Origin: Pseudoalteromonas sp. G4
Lineage (GTDB): Bacteria > Pseudomonadota > Gammaproteobacteria > Enterobacterales > Alteromonadaceae
Length of the DNA stretch: 64,000 bases
Assembly (NCBI RefSeq): GCF_028875915.1
Contig: NZ_JAPEHW010000001.1
Span: 184,105-248,104 of the forward strand
Direction: 5' to 3'
Shown here: piece by piece, positions 7,914-18,422 of the stretch
Layout of the letters: each line of letters starts with the position of its first letter
Numbering within the stretch: the stretch's first letter is position 1
Translations under genes and position numbers: made by a program
The notes under the pieces: model-generated
The model's database searches: none
Seen by the model: only the letters and a program-made list of their open reading frames with translations
What the model was told of the DNA's origin: nothing

Positions 7914-9914
7914 ATGGTGTTAACGGTAAAGCAAAAAATAACATTTGGCTTTGCATCAGTTGGGATCTTGCTTGCAGGTGTATGTGTATTTTTCTACTTT
8001 TCGCTCGCAAACATTGAACGTGCATATTTAAATATCAAAGAGGAAGCATTGCCAATTCAGCGTAATGCGGATGATATCCAATCAATTATTTTGAACTATA
8101 CCAAAAATGCCAATGGTATCTATGGGGCTTCCAAAATAACGGCAATAGAAAAATTGGCAATGCAGAACAAGCAGTTAAAGCAAAATCTATTAGCGATATT
8201 AAAAACAAATACAGACTATGCAATAGATTTAAATAAGCTTAATCAACAATCAATTTCATTGATTGAATCTGCTGAAAACTTAGTTGTCAATAAGAAAGCC
8301 TATATTGAGGCTAAAAATGACAACCAAGCACTCTTGTCAACGCAGTTAGACTTGATAAAACACAGCTCAGATTTGCTTTACGATTTAGAAACGTTAGATG
8401 GATTAAATGGTCGATTGTTAGATGAAGTAATGGGCACGGTAGTACGTATCGACGATATGCTGTTTAATCTCACTGAACTTACTAACGGACTCTTACAAAC
8501 TCTTCCACTTGAAACACAGGAAAAGCACCAAAATGATACACGCTTTTTAATTGCCAACATCAAAGATAATTATAATTTTTTATTGCAACAATTAACGTCG
8601 TTAGAGAGTGGTGAGTTTAAACAGCAATTTGAGCAAAACTTAGCCATATTTGACGAGAATATTGATAACCCTGGTGAGTTATATTTACAACAAAAAAAAC
8701 AGTGGAATAAGTTTGAACAAATTGAAGCAAGCTATCAAAAGATGGAAGTTCTGTCTGATTCAATTTCAGACTCAATTCATCAAATAAAGCAAAGTGCAGG
8801 CGAAATTGTTAATCGATACCAAAAAATAGCAGATAATAAAATAGATGATAATAAAGTGCTATTAATCTCAATTGCGATTGTATTTTTGTTAGCTGCCATT
8901 GTTATTGCAACACTTACGATAAAAGCAATTATCGCACCGCTTGGCTATATTAATGAATCTCTCACTAAAATAGCGGATGGTGACTTCTCAACAAACGCTA
9001 GAAAATTAAATGATGATGAATTTGGTGAGATAAGTGACAAACTTAATCGCGTGATCAGCAACTTAAAAGAATTAATTAATGATATTTTTGCACAAGTTGT
9101 ATTACTCGAAGAACGTTTAGAGAACTCGTCAAAAAGAAGCAATACCGTATCAGCAAATGCAGAAAAACAAATTGAACGTGCAAAACATACAACGTCACTA
9201 GCCGAAGATGTGCATGCAAGTGCAGATTTAGTCAATATTCAAACTAAGCAAAGCAGCAATGATATTTTAGAAGCAAGCAAACAAAGTGATGCAGTGCTCA
9301 ATCTGGCAACTCAAAATAGAGAGCAGATTCAAATGCTTGCTTCAAATTTAAATACTTCAGTAAAATTGATGGACGAGCTTTCAGCACAATCAAGTAATAT
9401 TGGCAGCATTTTAGATACAATTGTTGCAATTGCGGAACAAACTAATTTATTGGCATTAAATGCAGCCATTGAAGCTGCTAGGGCAGGTGAGCAAGGGCGC
9501 GGCTTTGCGGTGGTTGCTGACGAAGTTAGATTGCTGGCATCACGCACACAAGAGTCTACCAAAGAGATTGCGCAAATGATTAATCGTTTGCAAACGGGTA
9601 CAAGTGAAGCGCAAAGTACAATAAACCAAGGGCAAGAAGTTGCGATTACATGTACAGAACGAAGTGCAACATTAACCGCTGCTGTTGATAGCATTGAACA
9701 AAGCTTGTCGCGGTTAGCAGAACAAAGCAATCAAATTGATAATTCAAGTGCGACACAAAGTGCCATGGCGCAAGATATTGTTAACCGTATGCAAGAGGTA
9801 GAGAAAAGTGCTGAACACAACAGTAACGAAGTCTTAGCACTAAGTGAAAATATTGGCCAAATAAACGAGTTAGGCCACAAGGTAAGCGAGGCGTTAAATC
9901 GCTTTAAACTTTAA
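7914..9914 (+). CDS. methyl-accepting chemotaxis protein
   Basis: A 666-residue chemoreceptor. Transmembrane segment 1 is at about residues 10-32. A large, mostly helical periplasmic sensor domain follows (about 33-312), then transmembrane segment 2 (about 313-338) and a HAMP domain (about 338-392). The cytoplasmic coiled coil has its hairpin tip near 504-545, with [20 protein letters not shown] followed by [11 protein letters not shown]. It signals through CheW/CheA. The ligand is unknown. The start has an AAGGGG ribosome-binding site 7 bases upstream. It stands alone and is not next to che genes. Confidence 0.95.
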   Translation: MVLTVKQKITFGFASVGILLAGVCVFFYFSLANIERAYLNIKEEALPIQRNADDIQSIILNYTKNANGIYGASKITAIEKLAMQNKQLKQNLLAILKTNTDYAIDLNKLNQQSISLIESAENLVVNKKAYIEAKNDNQALLSTQLDLIKHSSDLLYDLETLDGLNGRLLDEVMGTVVRIDDMLFNLTELTNGLLQTLPLETQEKHQNDTRFLIANIKDNYNFLLQQLTSLESGEFKQQFEQNLAIFDENIDNPGELYLQQKKQWNKFEQIEASYQKMEVLSDSISDSIHQIKQSAGEIVNRYQKIADNKIDDNKVLLISIAIVFLLAAIVIATLTIKAIIAPLGYINESLTKIADGDFSTNARKLNDDEFGEISDKLNRVISNLKELINDIFAQVVLLEERLENSSKRSNTVSANAEKQIERAKHTTSLAEDVHASADLVNIQTKQSSNDILEASKQSDAVLNLATQNREQIQMLASNLNTSVKLMDELSAQSSNIGSILDTIVAIAEQTNLLALNAAIEAARAGEQGRGFAVVADEVRLLASRTQESTKEIAQMINRLQTGTSEAQSTINQGQEVAITCTERSATLTAAVDSIEQSLSRLAEQSNQIDNSSATQSAMAQDIVNRMQEVEKSAEHNSNEVLALSENIGQINELGHKVSEALNRFKL

Positions 9915-9936
9915 ATATTTGGCCGTAAAAGAGGTT

Positions 9937-11238
9937 TTATAAGTAAGGTAACAGAAGCATCTGAACATTTACCTTAGCATTGAGCCGTTTGGCAATTAAA
10001 TACAGCCCGGCAATTTTTCGATGAATAAAAAGCGCATCGACAGGTGGTGTGTGCCATTGATCCTTTTGTTTATTAATGCTTTGGCTTTCTATTCGTAAAA
10101 TTGATGCAATATCACAAGTGGAGAAATCATATTCTCCGTTATAACGTATTGGTTGTGATGCGATTTCAAATAAATCGAGGATTTTTTCTAAATATTCAAC
10201 ATCAATATGTTGTTTAAAAAATCCGATATCGCGGGCGGCGCGTTCTATTTGGTCTTTATCTTCTAGATAAAGTGCTTTAAAAAGAGCTAAATAACCAGAG
10301 GATATTTCATTTGATATTTCTCGCGTTGCGCCAAAGTCTAATAATCCGATGGTTTGGGTATTTTCATCATACAAATAATTAGCAAAATTGGGGTCTGTTT
10401 GCATTAAACGAATATTGAATAATTCGTTAAAAAATAAGGAAAACAACTGTTCAGTGATGTGATTTCTAACAGATGGCGGAAGTTGTGCTGTTTGTTCAAT
10501 CGGCATTCCTTCAATAAAACTCATCACCAGAATATTTTCATTGCTTAAATTGTGCACTTTAGGCAGTGTGAAACACGTGCTTTCTAAATGTCTTTCAAAC
10601 AAATAAATGTAATGCGCTTCACGTATATAATTTGCTTCATTTGCCAGTTGCTTTGCCGTTTTGTTTAACAATGAATCTAAATCGACTTGTTTTGGAATAA
10701 GGCCAGAGAGCTTTAAAATGCGGCCAAGATTAGCAACATCACTTTCAATAGCATCTTTTACACCTGGATATTGAAGTTTTACGGCGAGTTTTTTGCCTGC
10801 ATCATCATGGGCTATATGCACTTGGCCAATTGATGCACAAGCAAATGGTTTAAGATTGAAATAAGCAAAATTATTTACCCAATCTTTTCCCCATTCGTCA
10901 CTTAAAACCGATACGAGTTGCTTGTGGGGCATTGCATATGCGTTATCACGAAGTGACGCTAAAATCTGGCTGAGTTCGGGTGATAAAAATTCACCCGCAT
11001 CCATCGAAAGTAATTGCCCTAATTTCATAGCCGCACCTCGCATTGAGGCCAGTTCATTGGCTAATTTTTGCAAATTACTTGGTGTTAGCAGTAAGTCAGA
11101 AAAGGTCGGTTTTTGCCCACCAACAAATTGTTTTGTGCCATTAACTGCCACGTTGCTAGCAACTTTAGCAAACAAGCCACCTAATTTAGTTGCTCTACTA
11201 AAACGCGAGCTAGGCACTTTTAACTCTTTTTTGACCAT
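9937..11238 (-). CDS. ABC1/UbiB family atypical kinase-like protein
   Basis: A 433-residue protein of the AarF/ABC1/ADCK family. The invariant KxGQ motif appears as MKLGQLLSMD near residue 92. LAVKLQYPGV carries the ATP-site lysine, and IGLLDFGATRE gives the DFG metal-binding motif. UbiB-type proteins act as ATPases in or near ubiquinone biosynthesis. This copy lacks an obvious C-terminal membrane anchor and is not next to ubi genes, so it is more likely one of the soluble ABC1 paralogues than UbiB itself. It has a strong GGAGG ribosome-binding site. Confidence 0.88.
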   Translation of the reverse strand: MVKKELKVPSSRFSRATKLGGLFAKVASNVAVNGTKQFVGGQKPTFSDLLLTPSNLQKLANELASMRGAAMKLGQLLSMDAGEFLSPELSQILASLRDNAYAMPHKQLVSVLSDEWGKDWVNNFAYFNLKPFACASIGQVHIAHDDAGKKLAVKLQYPGVKDAIESDVANLGRILKLSGLIPKQVDLDSLLNKTAKQLANEANYIREAHYIYLFERHLESTCFTLPKVHNLSNENILVMSFIEGMPIEQTAQLPPSVRNHITEQLFSLFFNELFNIRLMQTDPNFANYLYDENTQTIGLLDFGATREISNEISSGYLALFKALYLEDKDQIERAARDIGFFKQHIDVEYLEKILDLFEIASQPIRYNGEYDFSTCDIASILRIESQSINKQKDQWHTPPVDALFIHRKIAGLYLIAKRLNAKVNVQMLLLPYL

Positions 11239-11294
11239 TTTGCCTCCAAATAAATTGCAAAAGGCAATACGTTCAACTTAATCAATAAGTTTAG

Positions 11295-13391
11295 TTAAAA
11301 CTGATATTTAAGTTGTGCTGTGAAGTTCCTTGGTTCACCTACAAAATAACGATGGTTACCGAACGCGTAATCAGCGCGCTCTGCATAGCGTTTATCAAAT
11401 AGATTTAAAACAGCAACAGAAAGGCTAAGCTGCTCATTTAAATACAAGCGAGTGCGCAAGTTGCTAACAGTATGACCTTCGTATTGCTGGGTGTTCTCAG
11501 CATCTAGGTAGTAACCGTCGAGATAACGCGTTTCAAATTGGGTATTCACATTATCAGATACTTGCCAATCTATTTGCGCATTAGCGATTAATCGTGGAGA
11601 GGTATCAATTTCATTTCCTTTAATGCTCGGTCCATTTTGCGGATTATTTTGATAAGTATGCTTGGCGTAACTGCTATTTAATCGTGCCTTAATATTACCT
11701 GTAAGATGCCAATTTAGGTCGAGTTCGATACCGCGATGACGAGTATCTAAGCCATTTAAATAATGTCTATCAGCATCTTGATAAATGGCATTTTGTTTTT
11801 CTAAATTATAGACATTTAGTTCGCTGAAAAAGGTTCCATTAACAAAGCGCATGCCAAATTCTTGCTGTTTAGCATCAACACTATCGATGGTGATGTCTTT
11901 TTGATTGTTTTGCAAACGATATAACTCAGCCGTATGCGGTGCTCTAAAGCTATCATCAACTTTTACAAAAATTAGAGTGTGTTCATTTAATGCATATGAA
12001 TACCCAACACTGTAGCTTAAATCGTTAAAGGCATTGGTTTGATTGCTAGGGCGAGTATAACGGCAACCACCAAAGCCGCATGGTGTGCCATCGTCTTTTA
12101 AATTACCGCTTGAGATGTTGTTAGTATAATCGTATTGGGTTAAATCATAGCGTAAAGCAACAAATGCGTTTTGCGAGGATGATAATGCCATATCCAATTG
12201 ACTAAAGAGGGCATAACTTTGACCAAACACGCTGTAGTCGTAGTGTTTTCCCTTAGGTAAAACAGCGCGTAAAAAAGCAGAGTCAGATTCTGTCTCATTA
12301 CTTTGATATTGCAGCACTTCGCCCTCGGTTAAATCAATATCACTGCCTATTTTTAATTTAATCTTGTCACTGATAACGCCAACTCTGTTTATTTGCACCC
12401 CGACGCTTTGTTGTGAGTTTTCTTCTACAGGTGTGCCAGGTAAAAAATGCATTAAAAAGTCCATTTGGTTGTAACGCAAATAGGGTGTTATTTGCCAAAT
12501 TGACTTATCTAATTCAAGTTGGTTGTTAATACTATAACGTAGTGACAAGCTATCGCGATAAGCATCTGGAAAAGCATTTATTTTAAGCAACGATTTATCT
12601 TGGTAAGCATTTTCACCTTGTTGTAAATAACCGGCTGTATCTTGCGTGAGATTCGTTAAAGTAAAATGATGAGTGGATTGCCAATTGCCGAAATTGTGTT
12701 GTGCCGCGGCAGATACTTTTTGTTGCTGATAGCCTGAGCTTTGCTGAAAACCACCATCAGAACTTAAAGTAACTGCAGCACCAAATGATAAATCATCAAA
12801 GTCATGGCTATACGTTCCATTAAATCGGTAAAAATCATCACTTGCGATATCGATACTTGCTTGTGGTGTTTGATTATAAAGGGTGTTTGTTAAGTTGATA
12901 ATGCCATGAATTGCATTAGAGCCGTAACGAGCAGAGTTATTACCTTTTACCACTTCAATTTGGTCGCTAATTTCGAAATGACTATCAAATAACTGATTTA
13001 CATTACAAAAACCAGGCGCACGTAAACTAATGCCATTTTCTAGGGTTAAAAACTCTGCGCAAGACCCTGAGCCTGTCAGTACTGGGGAGCGAATAGAAAG
13101 TAGAGATTCTTGCCCATTTCCGCGGCTTAACCAAACACCCGAAGCAAGGCTTAACACTTGATTTAAATGTTCAGCATTAATTGATTCGATAGCGTCTTTT
13201 GCAATAACACTGGTATTACCAATAAGCTTAATATGGCTTTGCGCTGAACGGTTTGCGGTAGTTACGATGGTTTCTATATCAGTATTCTCGTTATTTAATG
13301 TGATTGCGTTCACATTGAATTGAATTGCAATAACACTTGTTATAATTGATTTTTTAAACACTTTTCGCACCAAACTAACCTTTAATCGCAA
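11295..13391 (-). CDS. TonB-dependent outer-membrane receptor
   Basis: A 698-residue receptor. An N-terminal signal peptide (about residues 1-28) is followed by a TonB-box-like IETIVTTA near residue 40. The plug domain covers about 45-160 and includes VLSLASGVWLSRGNG and IEVVKGNNSARYGSNAIHG. A 22-strand-type barrel follows, ending in an aromatic terminus (FTAQLKYQF). Two cysteine pairs occur in the plug and in an extracellular loop. The substrate could be a siderophore, a cobalamin-like compound or another chelate. I see no Fur box in the short upstream region, so an iron role is not supported. It is divergent from the sugar-dehydrogenase gene. Confidence 0.93.
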   Translation of the reverse strand: MRLKVSLVRKVFKKSIITSVIAIQFNVNAITLNNENTDIETIVTTANRSAQSHIKLIGNTSVIAKDAIESINAEHLNQVLSLASGVWLSRGNGQESLLSIRSPVLTGSGSCAEFLTLENGISLRAPGFCNVNQLFDSHFEISDQIEVVKGNNSARYGSNAIHGIINLTNTLYNQTPQASIDIASDDFYRFNGTYSHDFDDLSFGAAVTLSSDGGFQQSSGYQQQKVSAAAQHNFGNWQSTHHFTLTNLTQDTAGYLQQGENAYQDKSLLKINAFPDAYRDSLSLRYSINNQLELDKSIWQITPYLRYNQMDFLMHFLPGTPVEENSQQSVGVQINRVGVISDKIKLKIGSDIDLTEGEVLQYQSNETESDSAFLRAVLPKGKHYDYSVFGQSYALFSQLDMALSSSQNAFVALRYDLTQYDYTNNISSGNLKDDGTPCGFGGCRYTRPSNQTNAFNDLSYSVGYSYALNEHTLIFVKVDDSFRAPHTAELYRLQNNQKDITIDSVDAKQQEFGMRFVNGTFFSELNVYNLEKQNAIYQDADRHYLNGLDTRHRGIELDLNWHLTGNIKARLNSSYAKHTYQNNPQNGPSIKGNEIDTSPRLIANAQIDWQVSDNVNTQFETRYLDGYYLDAENTQQYEGHTVSNLRTRLYLNEQLSLSVAVLNLFDKRYAERADYAFGNHRYFVGEPRNFTAQLKYQF

Positions 13392-13463
13392 CTTGACTGT
13401 AAATTTAAACTCGGCACATTATACTGCATTAAGCAATTAATCGATCTACCGTGAAATAATAAT

Positions 13464-14879
13464 ATGTATCAAAAAATGAATAAGTTACCGATATTAGGGG
13501 CGGCAATTTTTGCAGCTTTAAGTTGTTCTGTTCAGGCAAAAGTTGAAGATCTATTTAAATCAACCTGTGCTTCGTGTCATGGTGAAGCATTAACAGGAGG
13601 CATGGCAGGTTCACTCGTTGATAAGGAGTGGCTAACAAAAGGCACCGATGAAGCTCTTTCGAATGCAATTAAACAAGGCATCGCAAAAGCTGGAATGCCA
13701 GCATTTGGCGGTGTTTTAAGTGATGAAGAAGTGCGCACTTTGGTTGTTTATATTCGCGAAGCAGGCGCAAAAATTGAACAACAAAAAGCGCCTGAGTCAC
13801 AGTTAGGAAAAGTATTTAAAACAAAACATCATACCGTTAGTACACAAGAGATATTAACGACGGATGGCATTGTTTGGGCGCTTGATTTTTTACCTGACAA
13901 TAGTCTTCTTTATACCCTAAGAGAAGGGCAACTTTGGCATGTTTCTAAAGAAGGTAAAAAAACATTAATTAAGGGCACTCCAGAAGTGTGGCATAACCGC
14001 CAAGGCGGTTTACTTGATGTTTATCCAGATCCTGATTATCAAAGTAATGGCTGGATTTATTTATCGTTCAGTCAATCTGCAGGTAAAAATGAGGCAGGTG
14101 ATGAAATTGCTTTTACAAAAATTGTACGAGGTAAAATTAAAGACGGTACTTGGGTAGAACAACAAACTTTGTTTGAGGCAAAACCACAGAACCGTAAAAA
14201 CCGAGGCTGGCATTTTGGCTCACGTTTTGCCATTCAAGGTGACTATTTATTCTTTACCAATGGCGATGAGGGTCATCAAAATGATGCGCAAGACATTACC
14301 ACTCAAAATGGAAAGATACATCGAATTTTCAAAGATGGAAGCATTCCAAAAGATAACCCGTTTTATAATGAAAAAGGGGCTCAGAAAACGATTTGGACCT
14401 ATGGTAACCGTAACCCTCAAGGTTTAACTATTAACCCTACAAACGGCCAACTATGGTCTACTGAACATGGTCCTCGTGGTGGTGATGAATTAAACCTAGT
14501 TAGTAAAGGTGTTAACTATGGCTGGCCAAAGGTAACGTTTGGTATGAATTACAATGGCACCCCGATTACTGAGCATACAGAACTACCTGGTATGCAATCG
14601 CCAATACACCACTGGACACCGTCGATAGCTGTTGCTGGTATTAATTTTTATAGCGGTACGCAATTTAAGCACTGGCAAGGTGATTTATTTGTCGGTAGTT
14701 TAGCGAAGAAAGAATTGCACCGTTTACGTATCGAAGATAATAAAGTGGTCGAAGATGAGATTATTTTAAAAGGCCTCGGGCGCATTAGAGATGTAATTAC
14801 AGCACCGAACGGCTCACTTTATTTAACCATCAATGATCGAGATAAAAACCAAAGTAAGATTATTGCGATTACTCAATAA
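13464..14879 (+). CDS. cytochrome c-fused PQQ-dependent aldose sugar dehydrogenase
   Basis: A 471-residue periplasmic fusion. A signal peptide (about 1-25) is followed by a monohaem cytochrome c domain with C35-ASC-H39 and a likely distal methionine in GMPAFGG. From about residue 120 there is a GSDH-type beta-propeller (VWALDFLPDNSLLYTLREGQ, then motifs such as RNPQGL and STEHGPRGGDELN) as in E. coli YliI. The expected reaction is PQQ-dependent oxidation of aldoses, with electrons passed to the attached haem. No pqq genes are in the window. The gene ends at a strong terminator. Confidence 0.87.
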   Translation: MYQKMNKLPILGAAIFAALSCSVQAKVEDLFKSTCASCHGEALTGGMAGSLVDKEWLTKGTDEALSNAIKQGIAKAGMPAFGGVLSDEEVRTLVVYIREAGAKIEQQKAPESQLGKVFKTKHHTVSTQEILTTDGIVWALDFLPDNSLLYTLREGQLWHVSKEGKKTLIKGTPEVWHNRQGGLLDVYPDPDYQSNGWIYLSFSQSAGKNEAGDEIAFTKIVRGKIKDGTWVEQQTLFEAKPQNRKNRGWHFGSRFAIQGDYLFFTNGDEGHQNDAQDITTQNGKIHRIFKDGSIPKDNPFYNEKGAQKTIWTYGNRNPQGLTINPTNGQLWSTEHGPRGGDELNLVSKGVNYGWPKVTFGMNYNGTPITEHTELPGMQSPIHHWTPSIAVAGINFYSGTQFKHWQGDLFVGSLAKKELHRLRIEDNKVVEDEIILKGLGRIRDVITAPNGSLYLTINDRDKNQSKIIAITQ

Positions 14880-14889
14880 CTACTTATAG

Positions 14890-14922
14890 AACAAGGCACA
14901 TTTGATTAATGTGCCTTGTTTT
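14890..14922 (+). terminator. rho-independent terminator after the sugar dehydrogenase gene
   Basis: A perfect 12-bp stem: 14890-14901 (AACAAGGCACAT) pairs with 14909-14920 around a 7-base loop, and it ends in T residues. It lies 10 bases after the stop codon. Confidence 0.82.
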
Positions 14923-14982
14923 ACAATTTGCGCGAAACAAAAATTTGAACTAAACATTAAATAAAACAAATAGTGTTTAGCC

Positions 14983-15486
14983 ATGCCAGAAGTATCTTTC
15001 CCCGACAATCAAATCATTGTATCTAAAACGGATACTAAAAGTATTATTACTTACTGCAATGCCACCTTCATTTCTATCTCGGGTTATCAAGAGAGTGAGC
15101 TAATAGGTCAACCTCATAATATTATTCGTCACCCCGAAATGCCAAAAGGGGTATACAAAATGTTATGGCAAACCATTGCTAAGCAAGATGAATTTTTTGG
15201 ACTGGTAAAAAATCGATGTAAAAATGGCGATTATTATTGGGCGTTTGCCAATATTAGCGCCTCCCTCGATGCCAATGGCAAAACCATAGGTTATTACTCT
15301 GTCAGAAGAAAGCCAACTGAAAACTTAATTAATTTATTGGCGCCAATTTATGAAAATATGCTGAAAATAGAACAGCAACAAAGTGATAAAGAAGCTGGTA
15401 TGAATGCCTCTTGGCAATACTTACTGAATGAATTTGATGGGTTAGGAGAAGATTATGTGGCAACGTTACTTCAATTCTTTGAGTGA
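14983..15486 (+). CDS. stand-alone PAS-domain protein, Aer-like sensor half
   Basis: A 167-residue cytoplasmic protein that is one PAS domain plus a helical tail. The core has [19 protein letters not shown], then [14 protein letters not shown], the characteristic FAD-type PAS of the redox receptor Aer. [24 protein letters not shown] completes the fold. Its last 32 bases overlap the start of a chemoreceptor gene that has no PAS or periplasmic domain of its own. The pair therefore looks like an Aer receptor split into two polypeptides. FAD binding is inferred from the family. Confidence 0.88.
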   Translation: MPEVSFPDNQIIVSKTDTKSIITYCNATFISISGYQESELIGQPHNIIRHPEMPKGVYKMLWQTIAKQDEFFGLVKNRCKNGDYYWAFANISASLDANGKTIGYYSVRRKPTENLINLLAPIYENMLKIEQQQSDKEAGMNASWQYLLNEFDGLGEDYVATLLQFFE

Positions 15487-16960
15487 ACCCAAAAATGTAG
15501 TTTCTGCAATTTTAATTTTACTTTTAACCTTGGTGTTAGTGTTTGGGGGCGGGGGTAACTTTTGGTGGTTAATTTGCTTACCTGTATGGCTAACGGTTAA
15601 CTTTTTTCTGATTGATAATAAACAGCAGAATATAGACCCACTGCTACAAAAAATCATTGCTGCAAGCGAGCGATATGCAGAAGGTGATTTAGAAACGCGT
15701 ATCACGAATATAAACAATTTTAGCCAATACGCTCCCCTTGCTTGGAATTTGAATTCTGCTATTGACCAAATAGAGGCATCTTTAAGAGAGATGCAAGCGT
15801 GCTTTAAAGCAGCAAATCAAAATCGATTTTATCGTAAATCACTGCAAAAGGGCTTAAAAAAGGGCTTTCATGCAAACTTAGCGATAATTGACCGCTCCAT
15901 CGATTCGATGAAAGAAGACTTTATGCGTGCAAGGCGCGATGCCACCCTAAACGAACTTTCTGCTAATAAAGCTGACAACCTTATCGATAACTTAAGTGCA
16001 ACCCAAAAAGATTTAAACACCATCGCGCATGATATGACTGAGATCCAAACATTATCGCAAGAGTCACTCAATATCACTATGCATAACAATGATAATGTGG
16101 GTGTGCTTTTTAATACGATTGAACGCTTTGCAAACGACTCCAGCTCATTGTCGCAAACAACTGTCGAATTATCTGAAGCGGGTAAGCAAATTACAGAAAT
16201 GGTAACCATTATTGTAAAGGTAGCGGAACAAACTAACTTATTAGCCCTTAATGCAGCCATAGAAGCTGCTCGCGCAGGTGAACATGGTAGAGGCTTTTCT
16301 GTTGTTGCTGATGAAGTAAAAGTACTTGCTGAAACCACAAAAAAAACAGCTGGCGAAATTGGCTCAATAGCAGGGCGCTTTACATCAGCTTTAGAAGACG
16401 TATTGAGTCGTTCAGATGGTATGGCTCATGCTTCAACAGAGTCCAAATCGCTTATTTCAACCTTTAGCGGGGGCTTTGAAAAAGTAATGCGTGCCTCACA
16501 AGAAGTGTATGAATTGGTTTCCAATGTGCATGCCATTTGTAATGTAACTTTAACCAAGGTAGATCATACTTTATATATGCAGCGTGCTTATTGGGCGGTT
16601 GAACATAACGATGCTCGCAGTAAAAATGCAGAACAAGTAATGGTAGATGATAAGTCATGTCGATTTGGGCATTGGTATCATAATGGTGAAGGGGCACATG
16701 AATATTCTCATCTACCTTGTTATTCAGAAATAGACGCACCGCATAAAGCCGTGCATGAACACGTGCATAATGCCCTTGCTTTATTAAATACTGATTGGCA
16801 AACCAGCAAAGAATTCCAGAAATTATTACAAACTGAATTTGAATATGCTGAAATTGCCAGTAAGCAATTAGTTAATTTAATGGATACGCTCGCTGAGCAG
16901 AAAAAACATTTTGAATCGAGCTCCGCTAGCACAGCAGATACTGAAATAGACTTGTTTTAA
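15455..16960 (+). CDS. methyl-accepting chemotaxis protein with C-terminal CZB zinc-binding domain
   Basis: A 501-residue receptor. Two close hydrophobic segments (about residues 18-50) form a membrane hairpin with almost no periplasmic loop. A HAMP-like region and the signalling hairpin follow (about 257-300, [20 protein letters not shown]). The C-terminal CZB domain (about 370-480) has [16 protein letters not shown], then CRFGHWY and [12 protein letters not shown], giving the His/Cys/His/His zinc set. CZB receptors have been linked to zinc and hypochlorous acid sensing. The start lies inside the PAS gene and is confirmed by AGGAG 8 bases upstream. Input probably comes from the co-encoded PAS protein. 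Confidence 0.92.
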   Translation: MWQRYFNSLSEPKNVVSAILILLLTLVLVFGGGGNFWWLICLPVWLTVNFFLIDNKQQNIDPLLQKIIAASERYAEGDLETRITNINNFSQYAPLAWNLNSAIDQIEASLREMQACFKAANQNRFYRKSLQKGLKKGFHANLAIIDRSIDSMKEDFMRARRDATLNELSANKADNLIDNLSATQKDLNTIAHDMTEIQTLSQESLNITMHNNDNVGVLFNTIERFANDSSSLSQTTVELSEAGKQITEMVTIIVKVAEQTNLLALNAAIEAARAGEHGRGFSVVADEVKVLAETTKKTAGEIGSIAGRFTSALEDVLSRSDGMAHASTESKSLISTFSGGFEKVMRASQEVYELVSNVHAICNVTLTKVDHTLYMQRAYWAVEHNDARSKNAEQVMVDDKSCRFGHWYHNGEGAHEYSHLPCYSEIDAPHKAVHEHVHNALALLNTDWQTSKEFQKLLQTEFEYAEIASKQLVNLMDTLAEQKKHFESSSASTADTEIDLF

Positions 16961-17053
16961 CAAAGCATTAAATTAATTACAGTGTATGTTAGATACTAGT
17001 TCATTAGAGATGAATGATGTTTGCCAATGTTAATGTAATCAATATCACCCATT

Positions 17054-17440
17054 ATGATTGAACCCGTATATGATGTAACACTTAAAAATAATCTCGTAAT
17101 CGCTAAGATTTCAGGTGATTGGAATATTCAAGCTGACATTGGTTATTTAACCTCGCTTGATGAAACGATATCACGGGTTAGAAATGTACCTTGGGCGCTT
17201 TTTGCCGATTTACGTGGATGGCGTGTATCTGAAGAAGTTATTAACTATAAACATAATAAGACAATTCAACTCGCAAGAAGTAAGCAAAAAGCCGAGTGCT
17301 GGTTAGTAGACAGCATAGAGCAAGGTCAACATATTCAACATCATATCGAAAATGCACATATCCCGTTTATAAAAGTCACAACAATGCAAGAAGCAGAAAT
17401 ATGGCTTTCTCAGTATGACTTTCACATCAAATCAACTTAG
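17054..17440 (+). CDS. small cytoplasmic protein, possibly STAS/SpoIIAA-like
   Basis: A 128-residue soluble protein with no signal or membrane segment. The strand-helix pattern (NNLVIAKISGDWNIQADIGYL, then VPWALFADLRGWRVS) resembles SpoIIAA-like STAS folds, but without a clear phospho-serine site. It follows the chemoreceptor gene by 94 bases on the same strand and has no obvious ribosome-binding site or partner gene. The function is unknown. Confidence 0.55.
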   Translation: MIEPVYDVTLKNNLVIAKISGDWNIQADIGYLTSLDETISRVRNVPWALFADLRGWRVSEEVINYKHNKTIQLARSKQKAECWLVDSIEQGQHIQHHIENAHIPFIKVTTMQEAEIWLSQYDFHIKST

Positions 17441-17616
17441 AGATTTAATACCGCTTTAAAAAACATACGAAATTTAGAATATGCTTTGAAAAATTTCCTT
17501 ACTTAATACTTTTCTACTTATAACTCAATTTTGTGTACAGTCAGTTAATCTTAAATTAAATAGTCATGTGTACGAAGAATGTTAAACAAAAAATCATTAA
17601 ATGAGGCAATATTTTA

Positions 17617-17859
17617 ATGTTTACCGAAAGGCGGACACGCTGGTTTGCCCGTGTGTTTAGTATTGCTACTGCGGTGGGGTTGATAACCATGTTAGATGGT
17701 GATTATTCTTATCGTATTCAAGGTAACGAAGTGATTGTAACTGCGATTAATCAACCTTTTAAATTTTACACAAGCTTAATTGTCGACTTGGTTTTATGTT
17801 TTCTTACAACATGGATAGGCTTTTTTAGTAAAGACCGACCTAATACGGGAAAGCGCTAA
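17617..17859 (+). CDS. small membrane protein, unknown function
   Basis: An 80-residue protein with two hydrophobic segments (about residues 12-25 and 50-68) and short charged ends. A GAGG ribosome-binding site lies upstream. Its TAA shares a base with the ATG of the next gene (TAATG), so the two are translationally coupled. I do not recognise a family. Confidence 0.6.
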   Translation: MFTERRTRWFARVFSIATAVGLITMLDGDYSYRIQGNEVIVTAINQPFKFYTSLIVDLVLCFLTTWIGFFSKDRPNTGKR

Positions 17860-18263
17860 TGGGCTATTATATGCTTTTGGTCAGTGTAGTGTGCTTATTA
17901 ATAGCGACTTGGTTACTCATAATTCGTTTGAGATTTCGTGCAAAAGCTCACATTTATAAAGGTGTCGTAATAGATTTGGTAACAAAAAATCATGATGGCA
18001 TCGCAAAGGGGGCTCGCAATAAACATTTGCTAATTGAGTACTATGATACCCAAGGTAGAAAAGAATTCTTATGTGAGGATGCGACGATTGCGGCCTTCTA
18101 TCATATAAATGATAACGTTGAAGTACTGGTAGGAAGTGAAGGCAAAAATGAACGAATACACATTAACAATTTATTTTCCTTAGCTTTACCCTCTATTGTG
18201 CTCACAATTATTGGACTGGGTAGCTATCTTGGTGCAAATTCAATCTTTGGCTGGTGGAGGTGA
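17859..18263 (+). CDS. DUF3592-like membrane protein
   Basis: A 134-residue protein with an N-terminal transmembrane helix (about residues 4-22) and a C-terminal one (about 108-128). The polar middle, with AHIYKGVVIDLVTKN and then LLIEYYDTQGRKEF, resembles the beta domain of DUF3592 proteins. It shares a one-base stop/start overlap with the preceding small membrane protein, so they are likely made together. The function is unknown. Confidence 0.6.
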   Translation: MGYYMLLVSVVCLLIATWLLIIRLRFRAKAHIYKGVVIDLVTKNHDGIAKGARNKHLLIEYYDTQGRKEFLCEDATIAAFYHINDNVEVLVGSEGKNERIHINNLFSLALPSIVLTIIGLGSYLGANSIFGWWR

Positions 18264-18384
18264 CGACTAATTGTTCAAATTAAATAAGTTAAAAGTTGGA
18301 TAAAACTACGATAGCTTACTTTTAGGGACAAAGGCTAAGTTACTAACCCGAACTAAGTAATGTTAAGGTGTATGTTTAGCTAAT

Positions 18385-18412
18385 AAAAAAGGCGCTTATA
18401 TTAGCGCCTTTT
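18385..18412 (-). terminator. bidirectional rho-independent terminator
   Basis: A 10-bp stem (AAAAGGCGCT at 18387-18396, reverse complement at 18403-18412) has a 6-base loop. On the minus strand it runs into six Ts, 10 bases after the ybiT stop. On the plus strand it also ends in TTTT and can serve the DUF3592-like operon. Confidence 0.85.
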
Positions 18413-18422
18413 CAAATGGAGA

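Noticed and set aside
9329..9730. Long antisense open frames inside the chemoreceptor genes (also 15868-16338)
   Set aside because: They mirror the conserved signalling-domain codons on the other strand, lack start signals and resemble no family.
11295..13391. Iron/siderophore role for the TonB receptor
   Set aside because: No Fur box is visible in the short upstream region and no siderophore genes adjoin it; the substrate is left open.
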